DNA from: Moraxellaceae bacterium AER2_44_116
GTDB lineage: Bacteria > Pseudomonadota > Gammaproteobacteria > Pseudomonadales > Moraxellaceae
Length of the DNA stretch: 64,000 nucleotides
Direction of reading: 5' to 3'
Assembly: GCA_006546595.1 (NCBI GenBank)
Contig: VIAD01000011.1
Location: 1-64,000, forward strand
Part shown: one piece after another, positions 43,938-52,865 of the stretch
How positions within the stretch are numbered: position 1 is the stretch's first letter
Layout: every line of letters begins with the position of its first letter
The notes under the pieces: model-generated
Databases searched by the model: none
Seen by the model: the letters and a program-made list of their open reading frames with translations, nothing else
What the model was told of the DNA's origin: nothing
Translations under genes and position numbers: made by a program

Positions 43938-44648
43938 TTACATCTTACGCAAACTGTAACCGACACCACGATGAGTCAGAATGACTTCTTGTTCATTAAT
44001 CAGATGAAGCTTTTGCCTCAAACTCTTGATATGCGTATCAATGGTACGCTCGACACTGTGATCGGGATTTTCCCACGCGGCTTGCATCAATTGATAACGA
44101 GACCATACGCGCTCAGGCTGTTTTAACAATATCTCTAACAAGCGATATTCATAACGGGTTAATGACAACAATTGACCATAATAACTGACTTGCATTTTTT
44201 CGGCATCATGCTGCCAAATACATGGCGTTGACCCTCTTTCAGCCAATACAACGGGCGTAGAAACGGGCAAAACTGGCGTAAACCGTCGCCAAATCACTCG
44301 AATACGGGAAATGATTTCACGCGGACTAAAGGGCTTAGCGCAGTAATCATCCGCGCCAATTTCTAAACCAATAATTCGCTCAACTTCGTCATTACGTGCG
44401 GTTAAAAACAATAACGGCGTTTGATGATGTTGGCGAATTTGTTTGCATAAATCGAAGCCGTTACAATCGGGTAAACCGACATCTAACACAATAAAATCAA
44501 CAGCATGCTGTTCTAAATAAGTTAAGGCGGGTAATCCCACGCTAAACCATTGCACCTGCCAACCTTCACGCTGCATGGCATAAATCAATGTCTCAGCGAT
44601 GGCTTCGTCATCTTCGACTAAAAGAATTATTTTTTTATCATTATTCAT
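43938..44648 (-). CDS. creB: Two-component response regulator CreB
   Basis: A 236-residue OmpR-type regulator. Receiver domain with acidic pocket VEDDE (11-15), phospho-acceptor Asp56 in LDVGLPDCNG and Lys in CAKPFSP near 106. The C-terminal winged helix begins after the Pro/Val linker and has LTRYEYRLLEILL and SVERTIDTHIKSLRQKL. First gene of creBCD; no creA precedes it. An argG terminator lies just upstream. Confidence 0.93.
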   Translation of the reverse strand: MNNDKKIILLVEDDEAIAETLIYAMQREGWQVQWFSVGLPALTYLEQHAVDFIVLDVGLPDCNGFDLCKQIRQHHQTPLLFLTARNDEVERIIGLEIGADDYCAKPFSPREIISRIRVIWRRFTPVLPVSTPVVLAERGSTPCIWQHDAEKMQVSYYGQLLSLTRYEYRLLEILLKQPERVWSRYQLMQAAWENPDHSVERTIDTHIKSLRQKLHLINEQEVILTHRGVGYSLRKM

Positions 44649-44666
44649 TTTTCAATGCTCTTTCAT

Positions 44667-44701
44667 AAAAAAACGGCATTTACCACAGGCAAATACCGTT
44701 C
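44667..44701 (-). terminator. Rho-independent terminator after argG
   Basis: On the minus strand AACGGTATTTGCC pairs with GGTAAATGCCGTT (two wobbles) and is followed by seven T. It lies 25 bases after the argG stop and separates it from creB. Confidence 0.88.
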
Positions 44702-44726
44702 TTAATTTGCATTTAATTTAGTGCAA

Positions 44727-45947
44727 TTACAACAATTTACGGCCTTTACCTGCGGCAATACGCAAACGTAAACCGTTTAAGCGAATAAAGCCTTCTGCGT
44801 CTTTTTGATTGTAAGCACCACGATCATCTTCAAAAGTGGCGATATTGGCATCAAAAATCGAATCATCAGATTTACGACCTGCGATATAGACATTACCTTT
44901 GTATAACTTCACACGCACAACACCGTTTACATAGTGTTGTGATTGGTCAATCATCGCTTGCAACATTTGACGTTCTGGACTCCACCAATAGCCGTTATAA
45001 ACCAAACTGGCATAACGTGGCATCAGCTCATCTTTCAAATGCGCCACTTCACGATCTAAGGTAATAGACTCAATCGCACGGTGGGCTTTCAACATAATCG
45101 TGCCGCCCGGTGTTTCGTAACAACCGCGTGACTTCATGCCGACATAACGATTTTCGACTAAATCTAAACGGCCAATACCGTGTTTGCCACCCAAAACATT
45201 TAATTGCGTTAATACTTGTGCGGGTGTTAACTCTTCGCCGTTAATAGCAACAATATCGCCATTACGATACGTTAACTCAACATATTCAGGTTGGTCGGGT
45301 GCTTTTTCTGGGCTAACAGTCCAACGCCAAATATCTTCTTCTGGCTCCCAATATGGGTCTTCTAAACCACCGCCTTCGTAGGAGATATGCAGTAAGTTGG
45401 CATCCATCGAATACGGGGATTTTTTGCCTGCTTTGTTGTAATCAATGGGAATATTACGTTCAGCCGCGTAATTCATTAAGGTTTCACGCGAGGTTAAATC
45501 CCACTCACGCCATGGGGCAATCACGCGCACATTTGGCGTTAAGGCATACGCACCTAACTCAAAACGTACTTGATCATTACCTTTACCTGTTGCGCCATGA
45601 GAAATCGCATCTGCGCCTTGCTCTTGAGCAATTTCAACCAATCGTTTAGCAATTAAAGGCCGTGCAATCGACGTACCTAATAAATACTCGCCTTCATAGA
45701 CAGCATTGGCACGAAACATCGGGAACACGAAGTCACGGACAAACTCTTCACGTAAATCTTCAATATAAATTTTTTCTACGCCCATTGCTTGTGCTTTGGC
45801 GCGCGCAGGTTCTACTTCTTCACCTTGACCAATATCTGCGGTGAAGGTAATGACTTCACAGCCATAATTCTCTTGCAACCACTTTACAATCACGGAGGTA
45901 TCTAAACCACCCGAATATGCTAAAACGACTTTTTTGATGTCTGCCAT
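44727..45947 (-). CDS. argG: Argininosuccinate synthase
   Basis: A 406-residue enzyme joining citrulline and Asp using ATP in arginine synthesis. The PP-loop AYSGGLDTSVI is near residues 8-18; GATGKGNDQVRFE (near 118) and the YSMDANLLHISYEGG region (split) are also canonical. The ATG at 45947 was chosen with AAGGC upstream. A longer frame to 45977 is not needed. It is monocistronic with its own terminator. Confidence 0.96.
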   Translation of the reverse strand: MADIKKVVLAYSGGLDTSVIVKWLQENYGCEVITFTADIGQGEEVEPARAKAQAMGVEKIYIEDLREEFVRDFVFPMFRANAVYEGEYLLGTSIARPLIAKRLVEIAQEQGADAISHGATGKGNDQVRFELGAYALTPNVRVIAPWREWDLTSRETLMNYAAERNIPIDYNKAGKKSPYSMDANLLHISYEGGGLEDPYWEPEEDIWRWTVSPEKAPDQPEYVELTYRNGDIVAINGEELTPAQVLTQLNVLGGKHGIGRLDLVENRYVGMKSRGCYETPGGTIMLKAHRAIESITLDREVAHLKDELMPRYASLVYNGYWWSPERQMLQAMIDQSQHYVNGVVRVKLYKGNVYIAGRKSDDSIFDANIATFEDDRGAYNQKDAEGFIRLNGLRLRIAAGKGRKLL

Positions 45948-46006
45948 AATGCCTTGCTCTTTTCTAGAGATACCCAAAAACGCGCCCTATTCTACGCGAA
46001 CTTGCC

Positions 46007-47344
46007 TCAAGATTCACCTTTCGCTTGGGGTGCATTTTTTGGAGAAGCGACTTTAGGCTTAGGCCAAATCCGAATACGGTGACGACCTGCCTCTTTGGCG
46101 GCGTAAACGCCTTGGTCAGCATTGTCAATTAAGGTGGTAATGCTATTGCCATCATCAGGCGTTAATGTCGCAAGACCAATACTCACCGACAACATTTTGC
46201 CTGCTTTTGAGCTTCGATGAGGAATCGCTAACGTATCTATCGCTTTTTGCACTTCTTGCGCTAACACCAAAGCCCCTTCACTGTCCGTATTGGGCAGTAA
46301 TAACACAAACTCTTCGCCACCATAACGAGCCGCTAAATCGGCAGGACGGGTTGCCATTTTCTTTAAGGTACGTCCGACTCGGCTTAATGCTTTATCGCCT
46401 TCTAAATGGCCATAGGTGTCGTTGTAGGGTTTAAAATGGTCAACATCTATAAACATTAACGAGATAGGATGCTTTTCGCGCTCGGCCACGCCCCACTCAC
46501 GCGCTAACGTTTCATTAAAATGACGACGATTGGCCAATGTCGTTAAGGCATCTTCTTGAGAAATACGCGCCATTTCTTGACTGAGTTTATCGAGCTGTTG
46601 CTTTTCGATTTCAATTAACCGTGACTGCAAAAAGGCGCGGCGATCACGTTGGTCAATCATAAACGCAATCACTAAACCAATGACATTTGATAAACCTGTA
46701 TATTGTGAATACTGACCAAAATCGACTTTTAAGTTAAAGGTAATAATCACGGCCATCGACACTAAAGCAGAAAATATGCCAATAATAACCGTCGCAGCAA
46801 TACGCAAACTGCCCAAGCTATAAACCAACATGTAAATAAAAATCACCAAATAACTGGCTTGTTGATTGATATAGGCACTATTAAATAACGAAGCTGAAAT
46901 GGTAATGCCCGATAAACCCAAAAAAGAACACGTACCAATATAAGTTGAATAGTATTTATCACAACTACGTGCAGCAACACAAAAGCCAATGACCGCAAAA
47001 ATGATACCGCCACCCAAATAAATCGCTGTCCAAATGGTCATATCATGCGCTAAGGATTGGGGTGTTGAGACATAATGTACTTGCTGATAGGTGAGTAAAC
47101 CAATAAATAAGTAAAACAAGCCTGTCGCTAAACGATTGTTTTGCATCACGGCAATTGCACGCTGCACCACATGTTCTCGATAATATTGTTCTAAGTCATG
47201 GGGCATACGTTCACGGCGACGTTTACGGTCGGTTAATAAGCCCATAATCGTCGTACGTTCTTGCGCCAAGACATCTTGGCTCAATGCGGCAACAGGGTGT
47301 GACTGGCTACCTGTCGGTGTCGAAAAATCCCCAATGGGTTGCAT
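46007..47344 (-). CDS. Membrane-bound diguanylate cyclase (GGDEF)
   Basis: A 445-residue protein with five or six N-terminal helices (about 65-240), a coiled-coil linker and a GGDEF domain. The active site is GGEEF at 342-346 in RYGGEEFVLLLP, and an allosteric I-site RxxD (RPAD) lies five residues before it, so the enzyme should make c-di-GMP and be product-inhibited. No EAL domain is present. The start may be about 32 residues later. Divergent from pyrC; the sensory input is unknown. Confidence 0.9.
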   Translation of the reverse strand: MQPIGDFSTPTGSQSHPVAALSQDVLAQERTTIMGLLTDRKRRRERMPHDLEQYYREHVVQRAIAVMQNNRLATGLFYLFIGLLTYQQVHYVSTPQSLAHDMTIWTAIYLGGGIIFAVIGFCVAARSCDKYYSTYIGTCSFLGLSGITISASLFNSAYINQQASYLVIFIYMLVYSLGSLRIAATVIIGIFSALVSMAVIITFNLKVDFGQYSQYTGLSNVIGLVIAFMIDQRDRRAFLQSRLIEIEKQQLDKLSQEMARISQEDALTTLANRRHFNETLAREWGVAEREKHPISLMFIDVDHFKPYNDTYGHLEGDKALSRVGRTLKKMATRPADLAARYGGEEFVLLLPNTDSEGALVLAQEVQKAIDTLAIPHRSSKAGKMLSVSIGLATLTPDDGNSITTLIDNADQGVYAAKEAGRHRIRIWPKPKVASPKNAPQAKGES

Positions 47345-47503
47345 AATAGAATGGCTCTTATTTTTATGATGTATTGTTGGGGAATCGTGCCAGTATTCCG
47401 CAGAGGGGGCAAGGCAAAGATACGACTTAATCGCGATATCACCTTCTAAAAGTCGCCCAGTTCCAGTAGCATCTCACTTTTACATTCAACCTATTTCTAT
47501 ACT

Positions 47504-48538
47504 ATGACTACTCGTTTAACTATCACTCGTCCCGATGATTGGCATATTCACCTGCGTGATGGTGCTGTTTTAGCAAATACTGTGCCTGATGTTGCGCGTT
47601 ATTTTGGCCGCGCTATTTGTATGCCTAATTTAGTTCCCCCTGTAAAAACCACGGAAGAAGCACGCGGTTATTATCAACGCATTTTAGCAGCACGCCCTGC
47701 CCAGTCATCGTTTGAGCCTTTGATGGTGCTGTATCTTACCGATCACACCGATGCCGCCGAGATTGCCAAAGCCAAAGCCTCGGGTATTGTGCAAGCCGTT
47801 AAACTGTACCCTGCGGGCGCAACGACTAATTCTCATGCCGGTGTGACTAACCTAGAAAATGTCTATCCCGTACTCGAAAAAATGGCCGAACATGGTGTTC
47901 CACTGTTAGTTCATGGTGAAGTCACTCATGCCGATATTGATATTTTTGATCGTGAAAAAGTGTTTATTGAGACGATACTTGCACCACTACACCAACGTTT
48001 TCCGACACTAAAAATTGTCCTTGAGCACATTACGACGGATGATGCTGTGCAATTCGTCCAAGCGACTAATCACAAGATTGCCGCAACAATTACCGCCCAT
48101 CATTTATTATTCAATCGCAATCACATGCTTGTCGGTGGTATTCGTCCGCACTATTACTGTTTGCCTATTTTGAAACGTCAATCGCATCAAGCCTCGTTAT
48201 TGGCTGCCGCGACCTCTGGCAACCCAAAATTCTTTTTAGGCACGGATAGCGCCCCTCATGCTATTGGCGCAAAAGAAGCCGCATGTGGTTGTGCAGGCTC
48301 CTATACCGCCCATGCGGCGATTGAACTATATGCTGAAGCGTTTGAACAAATGAACGCACTGGATAAATTAGAAGGCTTCGCCAGTTTCTTTGGGGCAGAT
48401 TTCTATGGTTTAGCGCGTAATAGCGACACGATTACGCTAGAAAAGGAACAATGGTCAGTGCCTGAAAATTACAGTTTAGGGCAAAGTGTGGTCGTTCCTA
48501 TTCGCGCTGGTTCATCTATTGCTTGGCGAGTGCTATGA
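47504..48538 (+). CDS. pyrC: Dihydroorotase
   Basis: A 344-residue class II zinc enzyme cyclising carbamoyl-aspartate in pyrimidine synthesis. Metal ligands: HIHLRDG at 15-21, the carboxylated Lys in QAVKLYPAGATTNS near 102, HGEVTH near 138, LEHITT near 175 and Asp in GTDSAPHA near 247. It shares a TGA/ATG overlap with rnt, so they are coupled. Confidence 0.95.
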   Translation: MTTRLTITRPDDWHIHLRDGAVLANTVPDVARYFGRAICMPNLVPPVKTTEEARGYYQRILAARPAQSSFEPLMVLYLTDHTDAAEIAKAKASGIVQAVKLYPAGATTNSHAGVTNLENVYPVLEKMAEHGVPLLVHGEVTHADIDIFDREKVFIETILAPLHQRFPTLKIVLEHITTDDAVQFVQATNHKIAATITAHHLLFNRNHMLVGGIRPHYYCLPILKRQSHQASLLAAATSGNPKFFLGTDSAPHAIGAKEAACGCAGSYTAHAAIELYAEAFEQMNALDKLEGFASFFGADFYGLARNSDTITLEKEQWSVPENYSLGQSVVVPIRAGSSIAWRVL

Positions 48539-49155
48539 CCGACCATAAACATCCAATGGCTGCACGTTTTCGCGGTTTCTTCCCTGTCATTGTCGATGTT
48601 GAAACGGGTGGCTTTAACGCAGAAACGGACGGCTTACTGGAAATTGCTGCCGTACCCTTAACCATGCTTGAAAACGGCGATTTAGCCCCTCTGCCCGCGT
48701 TACATGCCCATATTCAACCGTTTGAAGGGGCAATATTAAATCCTGCGGCACTGGCATTTACCGGCATAGACCCGTTTAATCCCTTACGCGGTGCTGTACC
48801 TGAAAAAGATGCGTTAAAACACATGTTTCACGAGTTGCGAAAACTGCAAAGAGAAGCGCAATGTAACCGCTGTATTTTGGTGGGACACAACGCTAACTTT
48901 GACTTACAGTTTGTCAAAGCGGCGGTTGACCGTCAAAACTTAAAAAACAGTAATCCGTTTCACCCATTTTCGGTGTTTGACACCGTGACATTGGCAGGAC
49001 TCGTGTATGGTCAGACCGTGTTAGCAAAGGCATGTTTTAGTGCGGGAATGGATTTTAGCAATGAAGAAGCACACTCAGCATTATACGATGCCGAAAAAAC
49101 CGCAGAGTTGTTTTGCTTAATGGTTAACCGCTGGCGTGCATTAGGAGGAATCTAA
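48535..49155 (+). CDS. rnt: Ribonuclease T
   Basis: A 206-residue DEDDh 3'-5' exonuclease that trims tRNA and 23S rRNA ends. DVETGGFN at 21-28 holds the first Asp and Glu; HNANFDLQF near 120 holds the second Asp; HSALYDAEKTAELF near 178 holds the His and last Asp. The ATG at 48535 overlaps the pyrC stop in ATGA. It lies near the tRNA cluster, probably by chance. Confidence 0.93.
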   Translation: MTDHKHPMAARFRGFFPVIVDVETGGFNAETDGLLEIAAVPLTMLENGDLAPLPALHAHIQPFEGAILNPAALAFTGIDPFNPLRGAVPEKDALKHMFHELRKLQREAQCNRCILVGHNANFDLQFVKAAVDRQNLKNSNPFHPFSVFDTVTLAGLVYGQTVLAKACFSAGMDFSNEEAHSALYDAEKTAELFCLMVNRWRALGGI

Positions 49156-49182
49156 GCCGCCAGCCAGTCGTAGACGTGCTCT

Positions 49183-49208
49183 GACTTACGCAATTGCTTG
49201 CGTAAGTC
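49183..49208. repeat. Minimal GACTTACGC-type palindrome, copy F
   Basis: GACTTACGCAA and TTGCGTAAGTC pair perfectly across a four-base loop, 28 bases after rnt. It may also serve as a hairpin 3' to rnt. Confidence 0.6.
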
Positions 49209-49248
49209 ACGATCATGCTTCGTCTTCATCTTCTAGATCGTAATCATA

Positions 49249-49378
49249 GCAAGCGTAGGATGGGTAGACGAAGGAAACCCATCATTTTCGGTTTGGATAA
49301 AGTAGTGATTTATCAAAGAACATTGCATAAGCCATTGATTATGTTTGGTTTCGTGCCTCTACCCATCCTACGCTTGCT
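49249..49378. repeat. MITE-like element with AGCGTAGGATGGGTAGA ends
   Basis: GCAAGCGTAGGATGGGTAGA at the left faces CTACCCATCCTACGCTTGC at the right, a near-perfect 19-base terminal inverted repeat spanning 130 bases. Repeats of this type are found in many gammaproteobacterial genomes. A short open frame inside it is not a gene. Confidence 0.7.
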
Positions 49379-49776
49379 TATCCTCTCAAAGTATCAAGTT
49401 TTTGTTTAATATCTATAAAAATGTAAAATACAAAGCACAGTAAAGGAATCGCAAACCATGAAAACGCTGGCAAAACAGGCAGAAAAGCCAACAGCCCCCA
49501 TATACCTTTTTTGCGGATGTTAATTAGTCGCTCAATATCATTTTCCTCTAACTCTTTGCCTTGTATATCCACCCAACGCCAATAACCAGATAATCCGTAA
49601 AAACCCGCCCAACACCAAATTAAACCACCAAAAGCAAATAAACTATCCGTCTTCATTCTCATAGTTACAATTACGTCAATCGTACCAACTAAACTCATCC
49701 CCCCCAACAACAATAACAAAGGAACTGCACATAACGTAGCAGCTATACCAATCATCAAACTCAAAAAAATAAACAT
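49378..49776 (-). CDS. Small membrane protein, unknown function
   Basis: A 132-residue protein with four hydrophobic segments (about 3-30, 45-65, 90-110 and 112-128) and a charged middle loop (KELEENDIERLINIRKKG). No family recognised. It ends at the edge of the MITE-like element, which may supply its stop region. Standing alone between repeats, it could be an accessory gene. Confidence 0.55.
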   Translation of the reverse strand: MFIFLSLMIGIAATLCAVPLLLLLGGMSLVGTIDVIVTMRMKTDSLFAFGGLIWCWAGFYGLSGYWRWVDIQGKELEENDIERLINIRKKGIWGLLAFLPVLPAFSWFAIPLLCFVFYIFIDIKQKLDTLRG

Positions 49777-49820
49777 ATTCGTTTACTTGCGATTATTACT
49801 TTGGCTTTTATGGACAATAA

Positions 49821-49846
49821 AAAAACCCGTATCACTACGGGTTTTT
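49821..49846 (-). terminator. Rho-independent terminator
   Basis: AAAAACCCGT and ACGGGTTTTT form a perfect hairpin flanked by A and T runs, just after the stop of the small acidic protein on the minus strand. Confidence 0.85.
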
Positions 49847-49848
49847 AA

Positions 49849-50061
49849 TTACACATCGTCATCATCGTCTAAATCATAATCAAACTCTTTGATTTTGCGC
49901 TGCAAACGACGTTCTTCCAGAATGTCATCAATTACCCGACGCTTCGTTAGTGAATTTTTGACGTTGTTGCTTTTACTGACATCGTCATTATCAAAGTCAC
50001 CACTAGACTCTTCATCAAAAGCATCATCCAATTCAAATTCCTCAGATTTACCGCTTGACAT
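49849..50061 (-). CDS. Small acidic protein, PA3496-like
   Basis: A 70-residue protein: acidic N-terminus (EEFELDDAFDEESSGD), a basic KRRVIDDILEERRLQRKI segment and an Asp-run C-terminus. This layout fits the PA3496-type putative envelope integrity family of Pseudomonadales, though short low-complexity sequence makes the match tentative. ATG at 50061 follows AGAGGTG. A terminator comes right after the stop. Confidence 0.6.
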   Translation of the reverse strand: MSSGKSEEFELDDAFDEESSGDFDNDDVSKSNNVKNSLTKRRVIDDILEERRLQRKIKEFDYDLDDDDDV

Positions 50062-50220
50062 AGTCACCTCTCAACACTCAAGGAGCGGCTGTATACTAGA
50101 ACAGTATAGAAAAGTAAAGACATTTGACCAAAATAAACGACAAATGGCAAATATCCACGATAAAACACAAAAATCAATAAGATTAAGAGACAATAAATAA
50201 GACGAGAGAAGAAGCAAGAT

Positions 50221-50297
50221 TGGGGTGATCGATGGGGTTCGAACCCACGACAACCGGAATCACAATCCGGGGCTCTACCAACTGAGCTACGACCACC
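50221..50297 (-). tRNA. tRNA-His (GTG)
   Basis: Acceptor stem GTGGTCG/CGATCAC with the extra G-1 opposite C73, as required for histidine tRNA, anticodon GTG in ATTGTGA, T-arm GGTTCGAACCC and encoded CCA. Third gene of the Pro-Arg-His cluster on the minus strand. Confidence 0.95.
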
Positions 50298-50328
50298 ATA
50301 GAGAGATTTACAACAGAATTGGCGCGAT

Positions 50329-50405
50329 TGGCGCACCCGGCAGGACTCGAACCTGCGACCCTCGGCTTAGAAGGCCGATGCTCTATCCAGCTGAGCTACG
50401 AGCGC
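50329..50405 (-). tRNA. tRNA-Arg (TCT)
   Basis: Acceptor GCGCTCG/TGGGTGCGC region with encoded CCA, D-arm GCTCAGCTGGATAGAGC, anticodon TCT in CTTCTAA and T-arm GGTTCGAGTCC. Middle gene of the cluster. Confidence 0.95.
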
Positions 50406-50442
50406 GAGGCTCAACTTTTAAAACTGACCAACTAGAGAAAGT

Positions 50443-50519
<77 letters not shown>

Positions 50520-50566
50520 AACTTTGCCAAGCTCAACATTTGCATGTTGCCTTACTGCGAGGCGAT

Positions 50567-50595
50567 ATAATAGTTATAACACCACGCATCGTCAA
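50567..50595 (-). promoter_or_regulatory. Sigma-70 promoter for the tRNA-Pro/Arg/His cluster
   Basis: On the minus strand TTGACG, 17 bases and TATTAT, 48 bases upstream of tRNA-Pro, followed by a GC-rich discriminator (CGCCTCGC) typical of stable RNA genes under stringent control. Confidence 0.85.
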
Positions 50596-50639
50596 GCACT
50601 TTCTACATCATTATCAATTGACTGCTGATTTTGTAACCA

Positions 50640-51695
50640 TTAACGCTTGGCTTTAGCAAAATCAAGCATCCTTTGCAGTGGGATTAAGGCTTGAGGGATT
50701 AAATCCGCATCAACCAACACTTCTGGACTATCGGTTTCTAATACTTGCGCCAAATTTTCCAACGCATTCATCGCCATCCACGGACAATGTGCACACGAAC
50801 GACAGGTTGCGCCATTACCTGCGGTCGGTGCTTCCATAAATTCTTTATGGGGACTGGCTTGCTTCATTTTATAAAAAATACCGCGATCTGTCGCGACAAT
50901 AAATTGTTGATTCGGCAGCGTTTGCGAAGCTTTAATGAGTTGGGATGTTGAACCCACAGCATCAGCAATATCAACAACAGATTCGGGTGACTCTGGATGC
51001 ACCAACACAGCAGCATCAGGATAAACTTTTTTCAGGTCTAAAATACCACGCGCTTTAAACTCCTCATGAACGATACACGAGCCATCCCACAGCAGCATTT
51101 CTGCGCCCGTTTCTTTTTGTACATAACGGCCTAAGTGTTTATCAGGAGCCCAAATGATTTTTTTGCCCTGCGCTGCTAAATGCTCAACCACGTCAACTGC
51201 AATACTAGAAGTAACCACCCAATCGGCGCGGGCTTTTACCGCCGCAGAAGTATTGGCATAGACAACAACCGTGTAATCAGGATGGGCATCGCAAAACGCG
51301 GTAAATTCATCGACGGGACAGCCTAAGTCTAAAGAACAAGTCGCTTCTAACGTCGGCATTAACACCCGTTTTTCAGGATTCAGAATTTTGGCTGTTTCAC
51401 CCATAAACTTCACGCCCGCCACGACAACTGTTTTGGCTGGATGCTGATTACCAAAACGCGCCATTTCGAGGGAGTCAGAAACGCAACCACCCGTTTCTTC
51501 TGCTAGGGCTTGAATATCGTTATTAGTGTAATAATGTGCGACTAATACAGCATCTTTTTCTTTTAATAAGCGTTTAATTTTACTCACTAAAGCCGCTTTA
51601 TGCTCAGGGCTGATTTGCGGCTCATCCTGAAATGTTAAATGATCAAGATGGTGTTTCACTAATTCTTTTGCGGCATTATCAATGAGGTTATTCAT
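50640..51695 (-). CDS. nadA: Quinolinate synthase
   Basis: A 351-residue 4Fe-4S enzyme condensing iminoaspartate with dihydroxyacetone phosphate in NAD synthesis. Cluster cysteines lie in TCSLDLGCP (120-126), near 211 in SCIVHEEF and near 298-303 in CRSCAHCPWMAMN. Start at 51695 (GTGAG upstream); three extra codons are possible. It sits head-to-head with the tRNA-Ala promoter. Confidence 0.95.
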   Translation of the reverse strand: MNNLIDNAAKELVKHHLDHLTFQDEPQISPEHKAALVSKIKRLLKEKDAVLVAHYYTNNDIQALAEETGGCVSDSLEMARFGNQHPAKTVVVAGVKFMGETAKILNPEKRVLMPTLEATCSLDLGCPVDEFTAFCDAHPDYTVVVYANTSAAVKARADWVVTSSIAVDVVEHLAAQGKKIIWAPDKHLGRYVQKETGAEMLLWDGSCIVHEEFKARGILDLKKVYPDAAVLVHPESPESVVDIADAVGSTSQLIKASQTLPNQQFIVATDRGIFYKMKQASPHKEFMEAPTAGNGATCRSCAHCPWMAMNALENLAQVLETDSPEVLVDADLIPQALIPLQRMLDFAKAKR

Positions 51696-51859
51696 ACGTC
51701 TCACAAATAGGATGATGAAGTTGAGGATATTAGTGCGATTTTACCTTGTGTGGCGGCATTGTGGGATTTTTTCAAGCCACTCATCGTCAACAAACAAAAA
51801 TCAACAACAACTCTTTGGATAAGCAACATACTAACCGACTAAAATTCAGCCGCATTTAT

Positions 51860-51888
51860 TTGACAAGTGTTGACTGAGTGCATAAAAT
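51860..51888 (+). promoter_or_regulatory. Sigma-70 promoter for tRNA-Ala/tRNA-Glu
   Basis: TTGACA, a 17-base spacer and TAAAAT, 24 bases before tRNA-Ala, followed by GCGCCCC, a GC-rich discriminator as in stringently controlled stable RNA promoters. Confidence 0.88.
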
Positions 51889-51912
51889 GCGCCCCTCATG
51901 ATGTGATGCTTT

Positions 51913-51988
51913 GGGGTTATAGCTCAGTTGGTAGAGCGCTACAATGGCATTGTAGAGGTCAGCGGTTCGATCCCGCTTAACTCCACCA
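51913..51988 (+). tRNA. tRNA-Ala (GGC)
   Basis: Acceptor GGGGTTA/TAACTCC, D-arm GCTCAGTTGGTAGAGC, anticodon GGC in ATGGCAT, T-arm GCGGTTCGATCCCGC and encoded CCA. Cotranscribed with tRNA-Glu. Confidence 0.95.
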
Positions 51989-52014
51989 AACTCCATCTTG
52001 AGCGAACCGAATCG

Positions 52015-52090
52015 GTCCCTATCGTCTAGTGGCCTAGGACATCATCATTTCATGGTGGTAACTGGGGTTCGAATCCCTGTGGGGACGCCA
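52015..52090 (+). tRNA. tRNA-Glu (TTC)
   Basis: Acceptor GTCCCTA/TGGGGAC, anticodon TTC in ATTTCAT, T-arm GGGGTTCGAATCCCT and encoded CCA. A terminator follows eight bases later. Confidence 0.95.
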
Positions 52091-52097
52091 TATTCCG

Positions 52098-52126
52098 AAA
52101 GCCCGCTGTTAGCGGGCTTTTTTTTA
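52098..52126 (+). terminator. Rho-independent terminator after tRNA-Glu
   Basis: AAAGCCCGCT and AGCGGGCTTT form a hairpin followed by a T run, closing the tRNA-Ala/Glu transcript. Confidence 0.9.
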
Positions 52127-52295
52127 GGTCGTTAAACGCGTTTGTGTATCGCTACGTATGAGTAAGTTAGTCTGCATAATATGCAGTGTTGTTGGGTGAA
52201 TTTTCGTATTTTAGACGTTACTCTCAACAAAAATAACTTAGAAATCGTGTGAGCCAAATCGTGTTCATCGGCATTTTTTGGGAACAGTTTGTATT

Positions 52296-52733
52296 ATGTT
52301 TACACTGCATCCACGTTTAGCCGAAGACTCCCTTCCGCTAGGCGATTTTCCGTTAAGTACTTGTCGCTTAATGAATGACATGCACTACCCTTGGCTGGTG
52401 CTTGTGCCGCGTGTACCGAGTATTCGTGAAGTTTATGAATTATCTGTGCGCGACCAACAACAATTGTTACGTGAATCCTCTTGGGTAAGTGAACAATTGG
52501 CGAAGTATTTCCGTGCCGAAAAAATGAATGTCGCCGCCATTGGGAATCTTGTGCCGCAATTACATATTCATCATGTCGTGCGTTACAGCAATGATGCTGC
52601 TTGGCCACAGCCTGTTTGGGGTAAACACCCTGCAATGGCTTATACCGCCGAGAACTTGGCGTTTATGCGTGAAACGTTGATGTTGGCGTTTCGTGGTCGT
52701 GACGGCGTACCATTCGAGTGGACATTAACTTAA
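52296..52733 (+). CDS. HIT-domain protein
   Basis: A 145-residue HIT-superfamily nucleotide-binding protein. The signature reads QLHIHHVV, with Gln in place of the first His of HxHxHxx, as in the single-domain group common in Pseudomonas. NAAIGNLV-type and VPSIREVYEL segments surround it. Members cleave dinucleoside polyphosphates or AMP conjugates; the substrate here is unknown. The ATG at 52296 begins FTLHPRLAEDS; its ribosome site is weak. Confidence 0.85.
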   Translation: MFTLHPRLAEDSLPLGDFPLSTCRLMNDMHYPWLVLVPRVPSIREVYELSVRDQQQLLRESSWVSEQLAKYFRAEKMNVAAIGNLVPQLHIHHVVRYSNDAAWPQPVWGKHPAMAYTAENLAFMRETLMLAFRGRDGVPFEWTLT

Positions 52734-52747
52734 TACGATTTAAGTTT

Positions 52748-52783
52748 TAAAAAGGGCAAACTTGCAAAAGGATTGCCTTTTTT
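52748..52783 (+). terminator. Probable terminator after the HIT gene
   Basis: An imperfect hairpin of AAAAGGGCAA with TTGCCTTTT is followed by a T run. It is 15 bases past the stop. Confidence 0.5.
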
Positions 52784-52816
52784 ATTTTCTGTTATTTGTG
52801 CTTTTTGATATTTTTA

Positions 52817-52846
52817 ATAAAAAAGGGCGAACATGAGTTCGCCCTT
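52817..52846 (-). terminator. Rho-independent terminator after the beta-oxidation operon
   Basis: AAGGGCGAAC (52823-52832) pairs with GTTCGCCCTT (52837-52846); on the minus strand a T run follows. It lies 20 bases after the multifunctional enzyme stop. Confidence 0.88.
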
Positions 52847-52865
52847 CATCATAGCAGAGTAAAAC

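Noticed and set aside
49215..49409. 64-codon open frame on the plus strand
   Set aside because: It lies inside the MITE-like inverted repeat, has no ribosome site and matches nothing; it overlaps the membrane protein gene.
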